Shown here one piece after another: positions 51,872 to 59,937 of a stretch of DNA of 64,000 nt. Source of the DNA: Alphaproteobacteria bacterium (GTDB lineage Bacteria; Pseudomonadota; Alphaproteobacteria; Caulobacterales; Hyphomonadaceae). Within the stretch, counting starts at the first letter, position 1. Each line of letters begins with the position of its first letter. Position numbers and translations under genes: made by a program. The notes below the pieces were generated by a model. The model ran no database searches. It saw only the letters and a list, made by a program, of their open reading frames with translations, and was not told where the DNA came from. The stretch lies in assembly GCA_018830285.1 (NCBI GenBank), contig JAHJSB010000014.1, forward strand, positions 1 to 64,000, written 5' to 3'.

Positions 51872-51908
51872 CCGATCCGGCGACGACGCAGAAATTTTCT
51901 GATCGGCG

Positions 51909-53045
51909 CTAGGCCGCCGCGGTTGCGTCCTCAGGCGCATTGTCCGGCTCGATCTTGACGAGTTCGATCTGCCCGCCGCGCTTCAACTTCATCAACAGAG
52001 ACAGGAAATCGCGGTGGACGATATCGATCTGCGCCTGCGACAAGTCTTTGAACTCGGTCAGCTGATCACGAAGCTTTTCAGCCAGACGTGGCGAGATGCT
52101 CTTGAACAGGAATTCGGAAACCTCGTCATTGCCTCCCCTCAGGCTGCCCATCAACTTCAGCGTCGCTTCTTCATCGAGTTCGCGGAAGATGATCGGCACC
52201 GCCGTGGGCGGCAGCATGTCGGGAAGCCCCTCAATCGTGAACATTGACTGCTGAATCTGCTTATACTTGTCCTCATACTTGCCTTCCAGGAACTTGACGA
52301 GCTCATCGCGTTTCTGGGCAGGGATCAGGCTGAGCAGCTCTCCAATATCGGCAAGATGTTCGTCGTTTCCACCGAGTTCCTCTTGCGTCGCGTTCAGGAA
52401 TTCCAGTTCGATCATCCGAGCAAGCACCTGATCGATACCGGGATCGTCGGCCTGGCTTTCGACCATGAAGCCCATTGCGGGCCCCAGCTTGTCGCCTTCC
52501 ATGTAATTGAGCACGTCGGAAGCAATCGAAACGTCCAGTTTGCGCAGGATCAGCGCGATGATGTTCGGGGTCAGTCCCTCAAGGTAGCCGGCAATTTTCT
52601 TCGGATCGCTCTTTGCAAGCCGCGACCAGGGTGTCTCATTTGCCGCCTTCGTCGTGGGTGCCGCAATTTCTGTCGGCGCGTCTCCGAGGATCGAACTAAG
52701 GCGCTCAGCATCGAGAACACCGGTGAGCACCTCGCGGGCCTTTTCCCTGCCGCCCCGCAATGCACCATTCGAGTGGCGAAGATGCGAAAGAAAATCGATA
52801 GCGATCATGATCATCTCGTCGCGCGTGACAAAGGAAAGGTCTTGCAGCGCTTCGGCGATCTTCACCATTGCGGTGTCATCCAGCTTTTCGACGATCGGCT
52901 TGGCCGCGCCGTCACCCAGCATCGTAATGATCACCGCAGCGCGCTGCGATGGCGTAATGCTTGACTTGCTGGCGGCCGAGCGCGCGGTATCGGCACCCCG
53001 CAGCGTCAGCCCTGTGCTCACGGTGGGTTTGGGTTGCGTACTCAT
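51909..53045 (-). CDS. fliG: Flagellar motor switch protein FliG
   Basis: 378 residues: SQRAAVIITMLGDGAAKPIVEKLDDTAMVKIAEALQDL (N domain), MiddleD with LEFLNATQEELGGNDEHLADIGELLSLI, and C domain DEVSEFLFKSISPRLAEKLRDQLTEFKDLSQ that contacts MotA. A Pro/Ala tail ends the protein. The ATG at 53045 overlaps the fliP stop; an upstream in-frame ATG at 53087 lies inside fliP. It is last in the fliF operon rather than next to fliF. Confidence 0.95.
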   Translation of the reverse strand: MSTQPKPTVSTGLTLRGADTARSAASKSSITPSQRAAVIITMLGDGAAKPIVEKLDDTAMVKIAEALQDLSFVTRDEMIMIAIDFLSHLRHSNGALRGGREKAREVLTGVLDAERLSSILGDAPTEIAAPTTKAANETPWSRLAKSDPKKIAGYLEGLTPNIIALILRKLDVSIASDVLNYMEGDKLGPAMGFMVESQADDPGIDQVLARMIELEFLNATQEELGGNDEHLADIGELLSLIPAQKRDELVKFLEGKYEDKYKQIQQSMFTIEGLPDMLPPTAVPIIFRELDEEATLKLMGSLRGGNDEVSEFLFKSISPRLAEKLRDQLTEFKDLSQAQIDIVHRDFLSLLMKLKRGGQIELVKIEPDNAPEDATAAA

Positions 53046-53821
53046 CCCGAATATCCTCTTAACACCGCTTCGGTGACCTTGAGCCAACCATCTGCCAAAA
53101 TGAAGAATCCAAGCTTAAAGGGCAAGGAAACAACTGTCGGGGGCACCATCATCATACCCACGGCCATCAGAACCGATGCCACGACCAGATCGATCACCAT
53201 GAAGGGCAGGAAGATGACAAAGCCGATCTGGAAGGCATGCTTGACTTCAGACAACATGAATGCCGTTGCCAGCAGCGAAAAGGACGGCGCTTCTCCCGCC
53301 GGCACGGGGCGGTTCACGGCATCCCCCAGGATATCAATGGTTGTCGCTTCCACGCGCCGCATCATGAATTCACGGAACGGGTCCGTCGTCTGGACCCATG
53401 CCTGCTCTTCCGTCAGGACGCCATCCATGTAGGGGGAAATGCCCGAGTCCCACGCGGTCATGAAAACAGGCTCCATGATGAAGAATGTCAGGAACATGGC
53501 CAGTGCCATGATCATCATATTCGGCGGGGCCTGTGGCACACCAATCGCCTGACGCATGAACGAAAAGACGATGACCATGAATGGCAGGCAGGTCACCATC
53601 ATGGCGATCGCCGGCACGAGGCTCAAGACCGACACAAGCAGGAACAGCTGGATGGTAGAACGGCTGAGCCCGCCACCCGCGCCGTTCAGCACGTCATTTA
53701 GTCCGGCAGCAATCGGTTCTGACTGCACGCCTTGCGCATATGCGGCAGACACAAGGCAAACCGACGCGGCAAGGACAACTCCAAGAAAACGGGTTGCGCC
53801 GCCAATCCTAGCCAATGGCAT
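53042..53821 (-). CDS. fliP: Flagellar export gate protein FliP
   Basis: 259 residues: signal sequence (AAYAQG), then FLLVSVLSLVPAIAMMVTCLPFMVIVFSFMRQAIGVPQAPPNMMIMALAMFLTFF and FMLSEVKHAFQIGFVIFLPFMVIDLVVASVLMAVGMMMVPPTVVSLPFKLGFFILADGW. Forms the core of the export channel with FliQ and FliR. It overlaps fliN by 14 bases. Confidence 0.96.
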   Translation of the reverse strand: MPLARIGGATRFLGVVLAASVCLVSAAYAQGVQSEPIAAGLNDVLNGAGGGLSRSTIQLFLLVSVLSLVPAIAMMVTCLPFMVIVFSFMRQAIGVPQAPPNMMIMALAMFLTFFIMEPVFMTAWDSGISPYMDGVLTEEQAWVQTTDPFREFMMRRVEATTIDILGDAVNRPVPAGEAPSFSLLATAFMLSEVKHAFQIGFVIFLPFMVIDLVVASVLMAVGMMMVPPTVVSLPFKLGFFILADGWLKVTEAVLRGYSG

Positions 53822-54131
53822 CGCCGGCCTGCTCTTCCAACTCGGTAATCTTCACCCCGAGAGACCCATCCTCTGTTTCGACAAGCTCGCCGCGGGCGAT
53901 GATCTTGTTGTCGATTGCCAGCTCCACCGGGTCGTCAATGCGTGAGGTCAGCGGCACGACCGATTCTGGTCGCAGCTCGAGGATATCCGAGACGCTCAGG
54001 CGCGCCTGTCCGATCGATACGGTCACCGTGACCTGCACATCGAAAATCGAGCGGCGATACTTGTTCGCGTCAGAATCGTCCCGGCGGTCAAGATCGGCCT
54101 GTGCCTGAGGGGTCTGTTCGGGCTTGGACAT
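53808..54131 (-). CDS. fliN: Flagellar motor switch protein FliN
   Basis: 107 residues: hydrophilic N-terminus and a SpoA domain (DVQVTVTVSIGQARLSVSDILELRPESVVPLTSRIDDPVELAIDNKIIARGELVETEDGSLGVKI). C-ring component. The ATG at 54131 is chosen because family length starts there; the frame runs to 54200 within fliH. Confidence 0.93.
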   Translation of the reverse strand: MSKPEQTPQAQADLDRRDDSDANKYRRSIFDVQVTVTVSIGQARLSVSDILELRPESVVPLTSRIDDPVELAIDNKIIARGELVETEDGSLGVKITELEEQAGDAIG

Positions 54132-54135
54132 GCTT

Positions 54136-54744
54136 CTACTCTTCAATCGTGGGTGAGGATGGTTCCAATCGGGCGAGGCATGCATTGAGCAGACCGTCAA
54201 AATCGAATGTCAGGCCCCCTGTTTCCCAGGAAACATGGACCTGTCCATCGTCCGATTTTTCGGTCGGAACGACGGAGCAGCGCTCGGACAGGGACGCCGT
54301 TTTGTCGACAAGGTCCCGAAGCTTCTCCAACAGAGCCGGCTGCGCGCGGATTTCGACGGCCGGCGCCGTGGACGGAATCATGCCGGGCAAGTGCCGCCCA
54401 ATCTCTTCGGCCAGGAATAATCTGGACAGTTCAGGAAACAGTCTCGACGCGATTGACTGCGTTATGCTGACGGCCCGTTCGCGTGATTCCTGCTCCAGCC
54501 GTTCGATCGTGTCGGACAGCGCCGTGAGCATTATCTCGATCTCGGCGAATTCCGGAACGCGCCCCGATGCTGTCTGGGCAGGCTCAGGTTCATCCCGCGC
54601 GGCAGAGGCCAATGCGTCTTGAGCCGAATCGATGCCCCCCTCTTCGACGGGCAACTGGCCCAGCAGCAACCGGCGAGAGCCCGACGCCGGCGGCGGAGGG
54701 GCGCTATCAAAGCGGGGCAAATTGGAGAGGAATGCCTCACTCAT
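54136..54744 (-). CDS. fliH: FliH/FlbE-like ATPase regulator
   Basis: 202 residues: proline-rich N-terminus (DSAPPPPASGSRRLL), central coiled-coil (MLTALSDTIERLEQESRERAV) and a C-terminal domain (VEIRAQPALLEKLRDLV...VHVSWETGGLTFDFDGLLNACL) of the FliH/FlbE type. It binds FliI and docks it to the C ring. Its start overlaps the fliF stop by eight bases. Sequence similarity is modest; position between fliF and fliN supports it. Confidence 0.8.
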   Translation of the reverse strand: MSEAFLSNLPRFDSAPPPPASGSRRLLLGQLPVEEGGIDSAQDALASAARDEPEPAQTASGRVPEFAEIEIMLTALSDTIERLEQESRERAVSITQSIASRLFPELSRLFLAEEIGRHLPGMIPSTAPAVEIRAQPALLEKLRDLVDKTASLSERCSVVPTEKSDDGQVHVSWETGGLTFDFDGLLNACLARLEPSSPTIEE

Positions 54745-56254
54745 TGACGGCGGCCTTCCGGTCTTCGTTCAGCCATTCCTGAAGGATCGCAGCGGCGTCA
54801 TCCTGGCGTCCCATCGTATAGTCTTTGAGGGACACGAAGGGATCTGGCCCGCCGACGCCTCCGCCAGCGGCGAAGAAATCATCGCCCGCAGCTCCAGATT
54901 GTGCGTTTCCATTCTGGCTGAGCATGGGCCGGATCACACCGAAAGCCAGGACGATAACCACAAGTCCCAGAACGAGAATCTTCACGCCGGACCAGAGATA
55001 ACGCTCCGTCAATTGCTGGACCAGGCTGGGCGCTTCCACCATTTCCACGACTTCAGGCGGCTGGAATGGCATGATTTCGACTGTCAGATCGTCTCCCCGG
55101 CTCGTATCCAGACCAGCTCCTGAAATGATCAGTTGCTTGAAATCCGAGATCATCTGGTCGGTCAGCGCGGCCGCATCGGCAGCAGCCGGATCGATTCCCA
55201 GGACCTGGTCATTGAGGAGAACGGCGATCGAAATTCGCTCAATAGCGCCGGGCATTGTCTCGGTTTCGGTCCGTGTCTCGTTGATCTCGTACGATACATT
55301 TTCCGACGAATTCCTGGCTGTGCTGTTGGATGATCCGCCCGACTGTCCACTCTCCTGTGGTAGATTGCTCGCTGCCGTAATGCCCGCAGACGTCCCGCCG
55401 CTGGATTCGCTGACATCACCGCTTGAGCGGTTGCGAACGACCCGCGAATCCGGATCGAACATGACGGCTGACGTCATCTGGCGTTCATGACTGACGTCGA
55501 CGGACACCGAAACACGCGCGTTGTTCGGGCCGACGCGCGCCTCTAGCAGGCGCAGGATTTTCTGCTCGAGCATACCTTCTTGCGTTTCCGCCTTGAGGCC
55601 CGGCTTCTCAGCGGAATCGACGCCAGGGCCTGCGAGAATGCCTTTTTTCGAGTCGATCACGGCAACTTCGTCCGGGCTCAGTCCCGACACAGCCAGCGCG
55701 ACAAGATACTGGATGGCCTGCGCCTGTGCGCCGGACAGGTCGCGGGCAGCGGCGATCGTCACAGACGCCGTCTGCTTCGGTTCCGATCGCGCAAATCCGG
55801 ATCGAAGGCTTGCGCCGATATGAACGCGGACAGACTGGACGCCCGGAATCGCCAGGATGGTACGCGTTAGTTCACCCTCTTTGGCGCGCCAGTAAGCGGC
55901 ATTGTACATTTCGGATGTCACGGAGAAGCCGTTAACCTCGTCAAGCAGTTCATAACCCTGAACGGATTGCTGCGGCAGGCCCGATCTCGCGAGCGAGAAC
56001 CGGACGGAATCGCGGTCCTTCTGCCCGACGAAAATGGCGTCGCCCCGGATTTCGTACTGGGTGCCCCGCTTTTCGAGTTCGTCGATGATTTCGCCCGTAC
56101 TGGCTGGCTCGAGCCCTGCGTAGAGCAGTGTCATCGGCTGTTGCATGGCGCCCCGTACGAGGAAGGTCATCGCAAGCGTGACCCCCAGTATGGCAAACAC
56201 CAACATCATTTGCCGCTGCAAAGGCAGCGTTCTCAAAGTAGCGATGAAACTCAT
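54737..56254 (-). CDS. fliF: MS-ring protein FliF
   Basis: 505 residues: first membrane helix (MMLVFAILGVTLAMTFLV), ring-building motifs (LLYAGLEPASTGEIIDELEKRGTQYEIRGDAIFV, QTASVTIAAARDLSGAQAQAIQYLVALAVSGLSPDEVAVID), NARVSVSVDVSHERQ, and a C-terminal helix plus FliG-binding tail (DPFVSLKDYTMGRQDDAAAILQEWLNED). First gene of fliF-fliH-fliN-fliP-fliG. The ATG at 56254 is preferred to 56290. Confidence 0.96.
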   Translation of the reverse strand: MSFIATLRTLPLQRQMMLVFAILGVTLAMTFLVRGAMQQPMTLLYAGLEPASTGEIIDELEKRGTQYEIRGDAIFVGQKDRDSVRFSLARSGLPQQSVQGYELLDEVNGFSVTSEMYNAAYWRAKEGELTRTILAIPGVQSVRVHIGASLRSGFARSEPKQTASVTIAAARDLSGAQAQAIQYLVALAVSGLSPDEVAVIDSKKGILAGPGVDSAEKPGLKAETQEGMLEQKILRLLEARVGPNNARVSVSVDVSHERQMTSAVMFDPDSRVVRNRSSGDVSESSGGTSAGITAASNLPQESGQSGGSSNSTARNSSENVSYEINETRTETETMPGAIERISIAVLLNDQVLGIDPAAADAAALTDQMISDFKQLIISGAGLDTSRGDDLTVEIMPFQPPEVVEMVEAPSLVQQLTERYLWSGVKILVLGLVVIVLAFGVIRPMLSQNGNAQSGAAGDDFFAAGGGVGGPDPFVSLKDYTMGRQDDAAAILQEWLNEDRKAAVNE

Positions 56255-56273
56255 GACCCAGCAATTCTGTTTA

Positions 56274-56289
56274 TGGCAGTATTTCTGCA
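56274..56289 (+). promoter_or_regulatory. Sigma-54-like promoter upstream of the second fliL gene
   Basis: TGGCAGTATTTCTGCA matches TGGCAC-N5-TTGCA at 9 of 11 defined positions, with GG and GC exactly 12 bases apart. It reads toward fliL2; predicted start near 56300, about 80 bases before the ATG. ATGGTTAA (CtrA half-site complement) follows at 56290-56297 and may serve the divergent fliF. Confidence 0.7.
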
Positions 56290-56382
56290 ATGGTTAAAAT
56301 TAAGCGGGTAATTGTTAACGGTTCCTTTACCCCAAAATTTGATTAACAGCATTGTGGGGTTTTAAGTCTGAATCGGGTTCAC

Positions 56383-56907
56383 ATGGCGAAGGGCAAGGGC
56401 GCAAAAGCGGTCGATGACGCAGCACCAGAGTCGGCGCCTGTCGAAGCGAAAGCGGGTGGCGGGATACTCGGTATCGCGCTGCTGGCTATCGGCGCCATCG
56501 TTAGCTCTTTTGCGACGGTCTATTTTCTCTCGCCCGCTCCCGCTGCCGAAGTTGCAGTGTGCGAAACAGAAGAATCAGCTTCTCATGCTGAATCAGCTAT
56601 TAAACCGAACCAGTCCTACGTCGAACTGCGAGATATCCTCATTACGATCGGTAGCGCCCCCGCGACGCGCTACCTCAAGATGAAAGTGGCCATCATCACT
56701 GACAGTGGAGACATCTCAACAGTGAACGAGGCGGAACCCGTGCTGATCGATGCATTCACAAATTACCTTCGCTCTGTTGAGCTCAGCGATTTCGAAAATC
56801 CCGGTTTCTATTCCCACATGCGGGATCAGTTGGACCGCCGTTCACAGCTCGTCCTGGGCGGCAGTGTATCCGACGGTGTCCTGATCACCGAATTCCTGTT
56901 GAGATGA
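56383..56907 (+). CDS. fliL: FliL-like basal-body protein, copy 2
   Basis: 174 residues: cytoplasmic basic N-terminus, one membrane helix (about 27-50), and a C-terminal FliL domain (YVELRDILITIGSAPATRYLKMKVAIITDS...VEPVLIDAFTNYLRSVELSDFENPGFYSHMRDQL). The VLITEFLLR ending is typical of FliL. It is a paralogue of the protein at 39124-39690 but lacks the Lys/His linker. First gene of fliL2-unknown-motE; sigma-54-like site upstream. Confidence 0.85.
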   Translation: MAKGKGAKAVDDAAPESAPVEAKAGGGILGIALLAIGAIVSSFATVYFLSPAPAAEVAVCETEESASHAESAIKPNQSYVELRDILITIGSAPATRYLKMKVAIITDSGDISTVNEAEPVLIDAFTNYLRSVELSDFENPGFYSHMRDQLDRRSQLVLGGSVSDGVLITEFLLR

Positions 56908-56911
56908 GACG

Positions 56912-57403
56912 ATGAATTTTGAACCCACCGATATAGCCATTGTCCTGGTATCGTTCGCGGCCTGCGTATATTGCTTCGTGCTCAATCGACGCCTGAAGGC
57001 GCTGCAGAACACGAAGGACGGACTTGGCGCCACGATCATGGCCATGTCGAAGTCCATCGCAGCGATGTCGAACTCGACACAGGAGACACGGTCGCATGTC
57101 GGGGAAATGGCCGTTCGGTTGTCGAGCCTGCTGCAGGACGCCAACCAGACCTGCGAGCGACTCGAAACCTTGCAGGCCTCGCTGGAGGCCACGCAGCAGA
57201 ACGCCGTCGACCAGGTGACGGCAACGCAAACAGAGCTTGGCATCATGATGCGGATCATCCTCGATCAATCGAAGACCCGAATCATGGAAATGACGAAGCT
57301 GATGCAACGGCTTCGGGATCTGACAGATGCTGCAGGCGACGTGCCGAATGCTGCCGCTCCTGTTCGGACCAAGCAAAAAGCCGTTCCGCATCGGGTAGGC
57401 TAG
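56912..57403 (+). CDS. Flagellar-locus membrane coiled-coil protein, DUF6468-like
   Basis: 163 residues: one N-terminal membrane helix (IAIVLVSFAACVYCFVLNRRLKALQ) and a long helical cytoplasmic region (TQETRSHVGEMAVRLSSLLQDANQTCERLETLQASLE). I associate this layout with DUF6468 proteins that sit between fliL and motE in alphaproteobacteria, though I cannot verify the profile. Four bases separate it from fliL2 and four from motE. Function unknown. Confidence 0.65.
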   Translation: MNFEPTDIAIVLVSFAACVYCFVLNRRLKALQNTKDGLGATIMAMSKSIAAMSNSTQETRSHVGEMAVRLSSLLQDANQTCERLETLQASLEATQQNAVDQVTATQTELGIMMRIILDQSKTRIMEMTKLMQRLRDLTDAAGDVPNAAAPVRTKQKAVPHRVG

Positions 57404-57407
57404 CGCC

Positions 57408-58028
57408 ATGAAAACGCTCGATAAACGCGGGTCCTACGTTCTCCTCTCTCTCGGATTCCTATTCGCGATCGGTGCCGCCGTCCGGTTCCTGCCCAGCAGC
57501 TTTGCGATCGCGAGCGAGACGCTTCCCGGCGAGCATTCCGAAACGGAAGGCATGGACCCTGCCGATACATCCTCTGCGGCGGTGAAAGTGGAGCCGATCA
57601 ACCAGGTCTGCTTCAGCGAAGAAACGGCGGCGACGCTGGCCGCCGACCAGAAGGCGATGGAAACCCAGTTCGAAGAACTGACCGAACAGGAATTATCGCT
57701 CCAGACGCGGCAACAGGAACTGGATCGCCGGGCGGCTGATCTGGACGCGTTGCAACAAACACTCGCGGCGCGCTGGAAGGAAATGCAGACCGCCTCGGAT
57801 GAAGACCTCATACATCTCGCCCGGATGTACGGCACGATGAAGCCGGACCAGGCTGCCGCAATTTTCAACCAGATGGATCCTGATTTTGCCGGCAGCTTCC
57901 TGCGCCTCATGCGAAGCGAGCAGGCTGGCCTCATCCTGGCCAGCATGGAAACCCGCAAGGCCTATGAAGTAAGCCTGAAACTGGCGGAGATGAATGAAGA
58001 CATCCGCCAGACCGACGCATCGAACTGA
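57408..58028 (+). CDS. motE: MotE-like flagellar stator/chaperone protein
   Basis: 206 residues: one N-terminal membrane helix, an acidic linker, a coiled coil (EELTEQELSLQTRQQELDRRAADLDALQQTL), and a C-terminal MgtE-N-like repeat (LIHLARMYGTMKPDQAAAIFNQMDPDFAGSFLRLMRSEQAGLILASMETRKAYEVSLKLAEMN). In rhizobia MotE is a periplasmic chaperone of MotC. Last gene of the fliL2 unit, convergent with the BCCT gene. Confidence 0.8.
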   Translation: MKTLDKRGSYVLLSLGFLFAIGAAVRFLPSSFAIASETLPGEHSETEGMDPADTSSAAVKVEPINQVCFSEETAATLAADQKAMETQFEELTEQELSLQTRQQELDRRAADLDALQQTLAARWKEMQTASDEDLIHLARMYGTMKPDQAAAIFNQMDPDFAGSFLRLMRSEQAGLILASMETRKAYEVSLKLAEMNEDIRQTDASN

Positions 58029-58049
58029 ACTGCCGACGTCGCAGCGCGC

Positions 58050-59672
58050 CTACTCGCCCTCTTTCAGCTTTTCGTGTTCGTCCCGCATGCCGATATAAAG
58101 GCTGAGGCAGCAGACAAGCAGGATCACCGTAAACGGAAGCGCCGCCGTTATTGTCCCCGCCTGCAAGGACCTCAGCACGTCCGCGCCGCCGCCATAGAGC
58201 AGGGCGGACGCCGTGAGCCCCAGCATGCAAGCCCAGAACACACGCTGGATGACGGGCGAATCTGTTTTTCCCCCACTCGTGATCGTATCGACAACGAGAG
58301 CGCCCGAGTCTGCGGATGTCACGATGAACACGATCAAAAGCAGGATCGCCACGCCAGATGTTACCTCGGGAAACGGCATGTCGTGCAGCATTTTGAACAA
58401 TGTGATCGATGCGTTCGTCATTTCGCCAGAAAGCTCGCCAACGCCCGATTTGTGTTGCGCTATCGCCGTTTCGCCGAAGGCGGAAAACCAGACCACGCAA
58501 ATCGTGAAGGGTGCCAGGAGAACAACGGCGAAATATTCCCGGACAGTGCGGCCACGTGAAATGCGCGCGATGAACATGCCGACAAATGGCGACCATGATA
58601 TCCACCAGGCCCAGTAGAAAATCGTCCAGTCGTGAAACCAGACAATGTCCTCGCGCCCGACCCAGTTGGTCAGGGCGGGCGCGTCCTTGAAATAATTGAG
58701 AAGGTTTTCGCCCATGCCTGTGAAGATCAAGATCGTCGGGCCCGCAATCACCACGAACATGAGCAGTGCAAAAGCAACGCCCATATTGATGTTGCTCAAG
58801 AGCTTCACGCCGCCGTCCAGACCACGAAGGACCGACAATACCGCAAGGCCCGTCATCGTCATGATGAGGAGAATCTGGATCAGGCGCGTTTGCTCGAATC
58901 CGAACAGGTAGGACAGGCCGCTCGTGGCCTGGGTCGCACCGATGCCAATCGTCGTCGCCAGGCCGAATATCGTCGATACAACGGCAAACAGGTCAATGAT
59001 ATGGCCCGGCCAGCCCCAGACCCGATCTCCCAATATGGGATAGAAGGCCGATCGGATGCTGAGCGGCAGCCCCTTGTTGTGCGCAAAGAAGCCAAGCGCC
59101 AGGCCGACAATCGCGTAGATCGCCCAAGGCGCCAACCCCCAATGGAAGATGGTCGCGCTGAAGGCGAGCCGCTCGGCGGCGGGCGTGGCGGGAGCGACGG
59201 ACAGAGGGGTTCCGAACCAGTCGGTATAATAGGCCAGCGGCTCGGCTGATCCGTAGAACATGAAACCGATGCCGACGCCGGCAGCAAACAGCATCGCAAC
59301 CCAGGAATGAATCTTGAAATCGGGTGTCGCATCTGCCCCGCCAAGCCGGATCCGCCCCAATGGACTGACCGCCAGTGACAGGCAGAACAGGAGCACGATC
59401 ACCGGCGTGATCGCGAACAGCCAGTCAGCGCTTTGAAGGGTCCATGTCTTCGCGTCAGCAAGGGCCAGATTGGTCGTCTCAGGGAAGACAAGCGACACAA
59501 CGGAAAAGAAGATGACGAGGCCCGCACTCATGAAAAAGACGGGGTTGTGGATGTCCAGCCCGAGGACTTCGATATTGTCCTGCCCGATTTCATAATCGGT
59601 ATCGTATTCGGCATTTGCGATTGGTTCTGCGGGAACGGGTGGCATCTCTGCGGTCGGCACATCACTGGTCAT
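58050..59672 (-). CDS. BCCT family osmolyte transporter
   Basis: 540 residues with twelve membrane segments and the BCCT signature: FGTPLSV, FHWGLAPWAIYAIVGLALGFF, FYWAWWISWSPFVGMFIARISRGRTVREY and FIVTSADSGALVVDTITSGGK. Members import glycine betaine, choline or carnitine with sodium or protons; the WxWWISWSPFVG motif is the substrate-binding TM8 box. Substrate not decided. Divergent from a TonB receptor, with a palindrome between. Confidence 0.95.
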   Translation of the reverse strand: MTSDVPTAEMPPVPAEPIANAEYDTDYEIGQDNIEVLGLDIHNPVFFMSAGLVIFFSVVSLVFPETTNLALADAKTWTLQSADWLFAITPVIVLLFCLSLAVSPLGRIRLGGADATPDFKIHSWVAMLFAAGVGIGFMFYGSAEPLAYYTDWFGTPLSVAPATPAAERLAFSATIFHWGLAPWAIYAIVGLALGFFAHNKGLPLSIRSAFYPILGDRVWGWPGHIIDLFAVVSTIFGLATTIGIGATQATSGLSYLFGFEQTRLIQILLIMTMTGLAVLSVLRGLDGGVKLLSNINMGVAFALLMFVVIAGPTILIFTGMGENLLNYFKDAPALTNWVGREDIVWFHDWTIFYWAWWISWSPFVGMFIARISRGRTVREYFAVVLLAPFTICVVWFSAFGETAIAQHKSGVGELSGEMTNASITLFKMLHDMPFPEVTSGVAILLLIVFIVTSADSGALVVDTITSGGKTDSPVIQRVFWACMLGLTASALLYGGGADVLRSLQAGTITAALPFTVILLVCCLSLYIGMRDEHEKLKEGE

Positions 59673-59700
59673 GCACGCCTATTGCAGGAATTATGTCGCT

Positions 59701-59716
59701 AATCAAAATTTTGATT
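59701..59716. promoter_or_regulatory. 16-bp perfect palindrome between BCCT and TonB receptor genes
   Basis: AATCAAAATTTTGATT is a perfect 16-base palindrome 29 bases before the BCCT start and 237 bases before the receptor start. It looks like a dimeric repressor operator for the transporter. The binding protein is not in the window. Confidence 0.55.
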
Positions 59717-59937
59717 CTCGCGAAACCGATCTTTTCGACGGAAATCGGCCAGAAATCGCAGCTATAGAGGCATCAGAGCAACACCTCAGGCATTCCGATG
59801 TGCGAATTTCAGCAAAAACCTTTCTATCATCGTAATAATTCGCTAGCCCGGCCCCTAACCAGCAACCGTAACTTGGAACGTCGCGCCACGAGTGCGCAAG
59901 TCGATTCGGTTGGAACGCGACCCAAAAGGGAATGTCT

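Noticed and set aside
51873-51906. CCGATC/GATCGG arms between flgI and fliG as a shared terminator
   Set aside because: Short 6-bp stem with a 23-base loop and no T-run.
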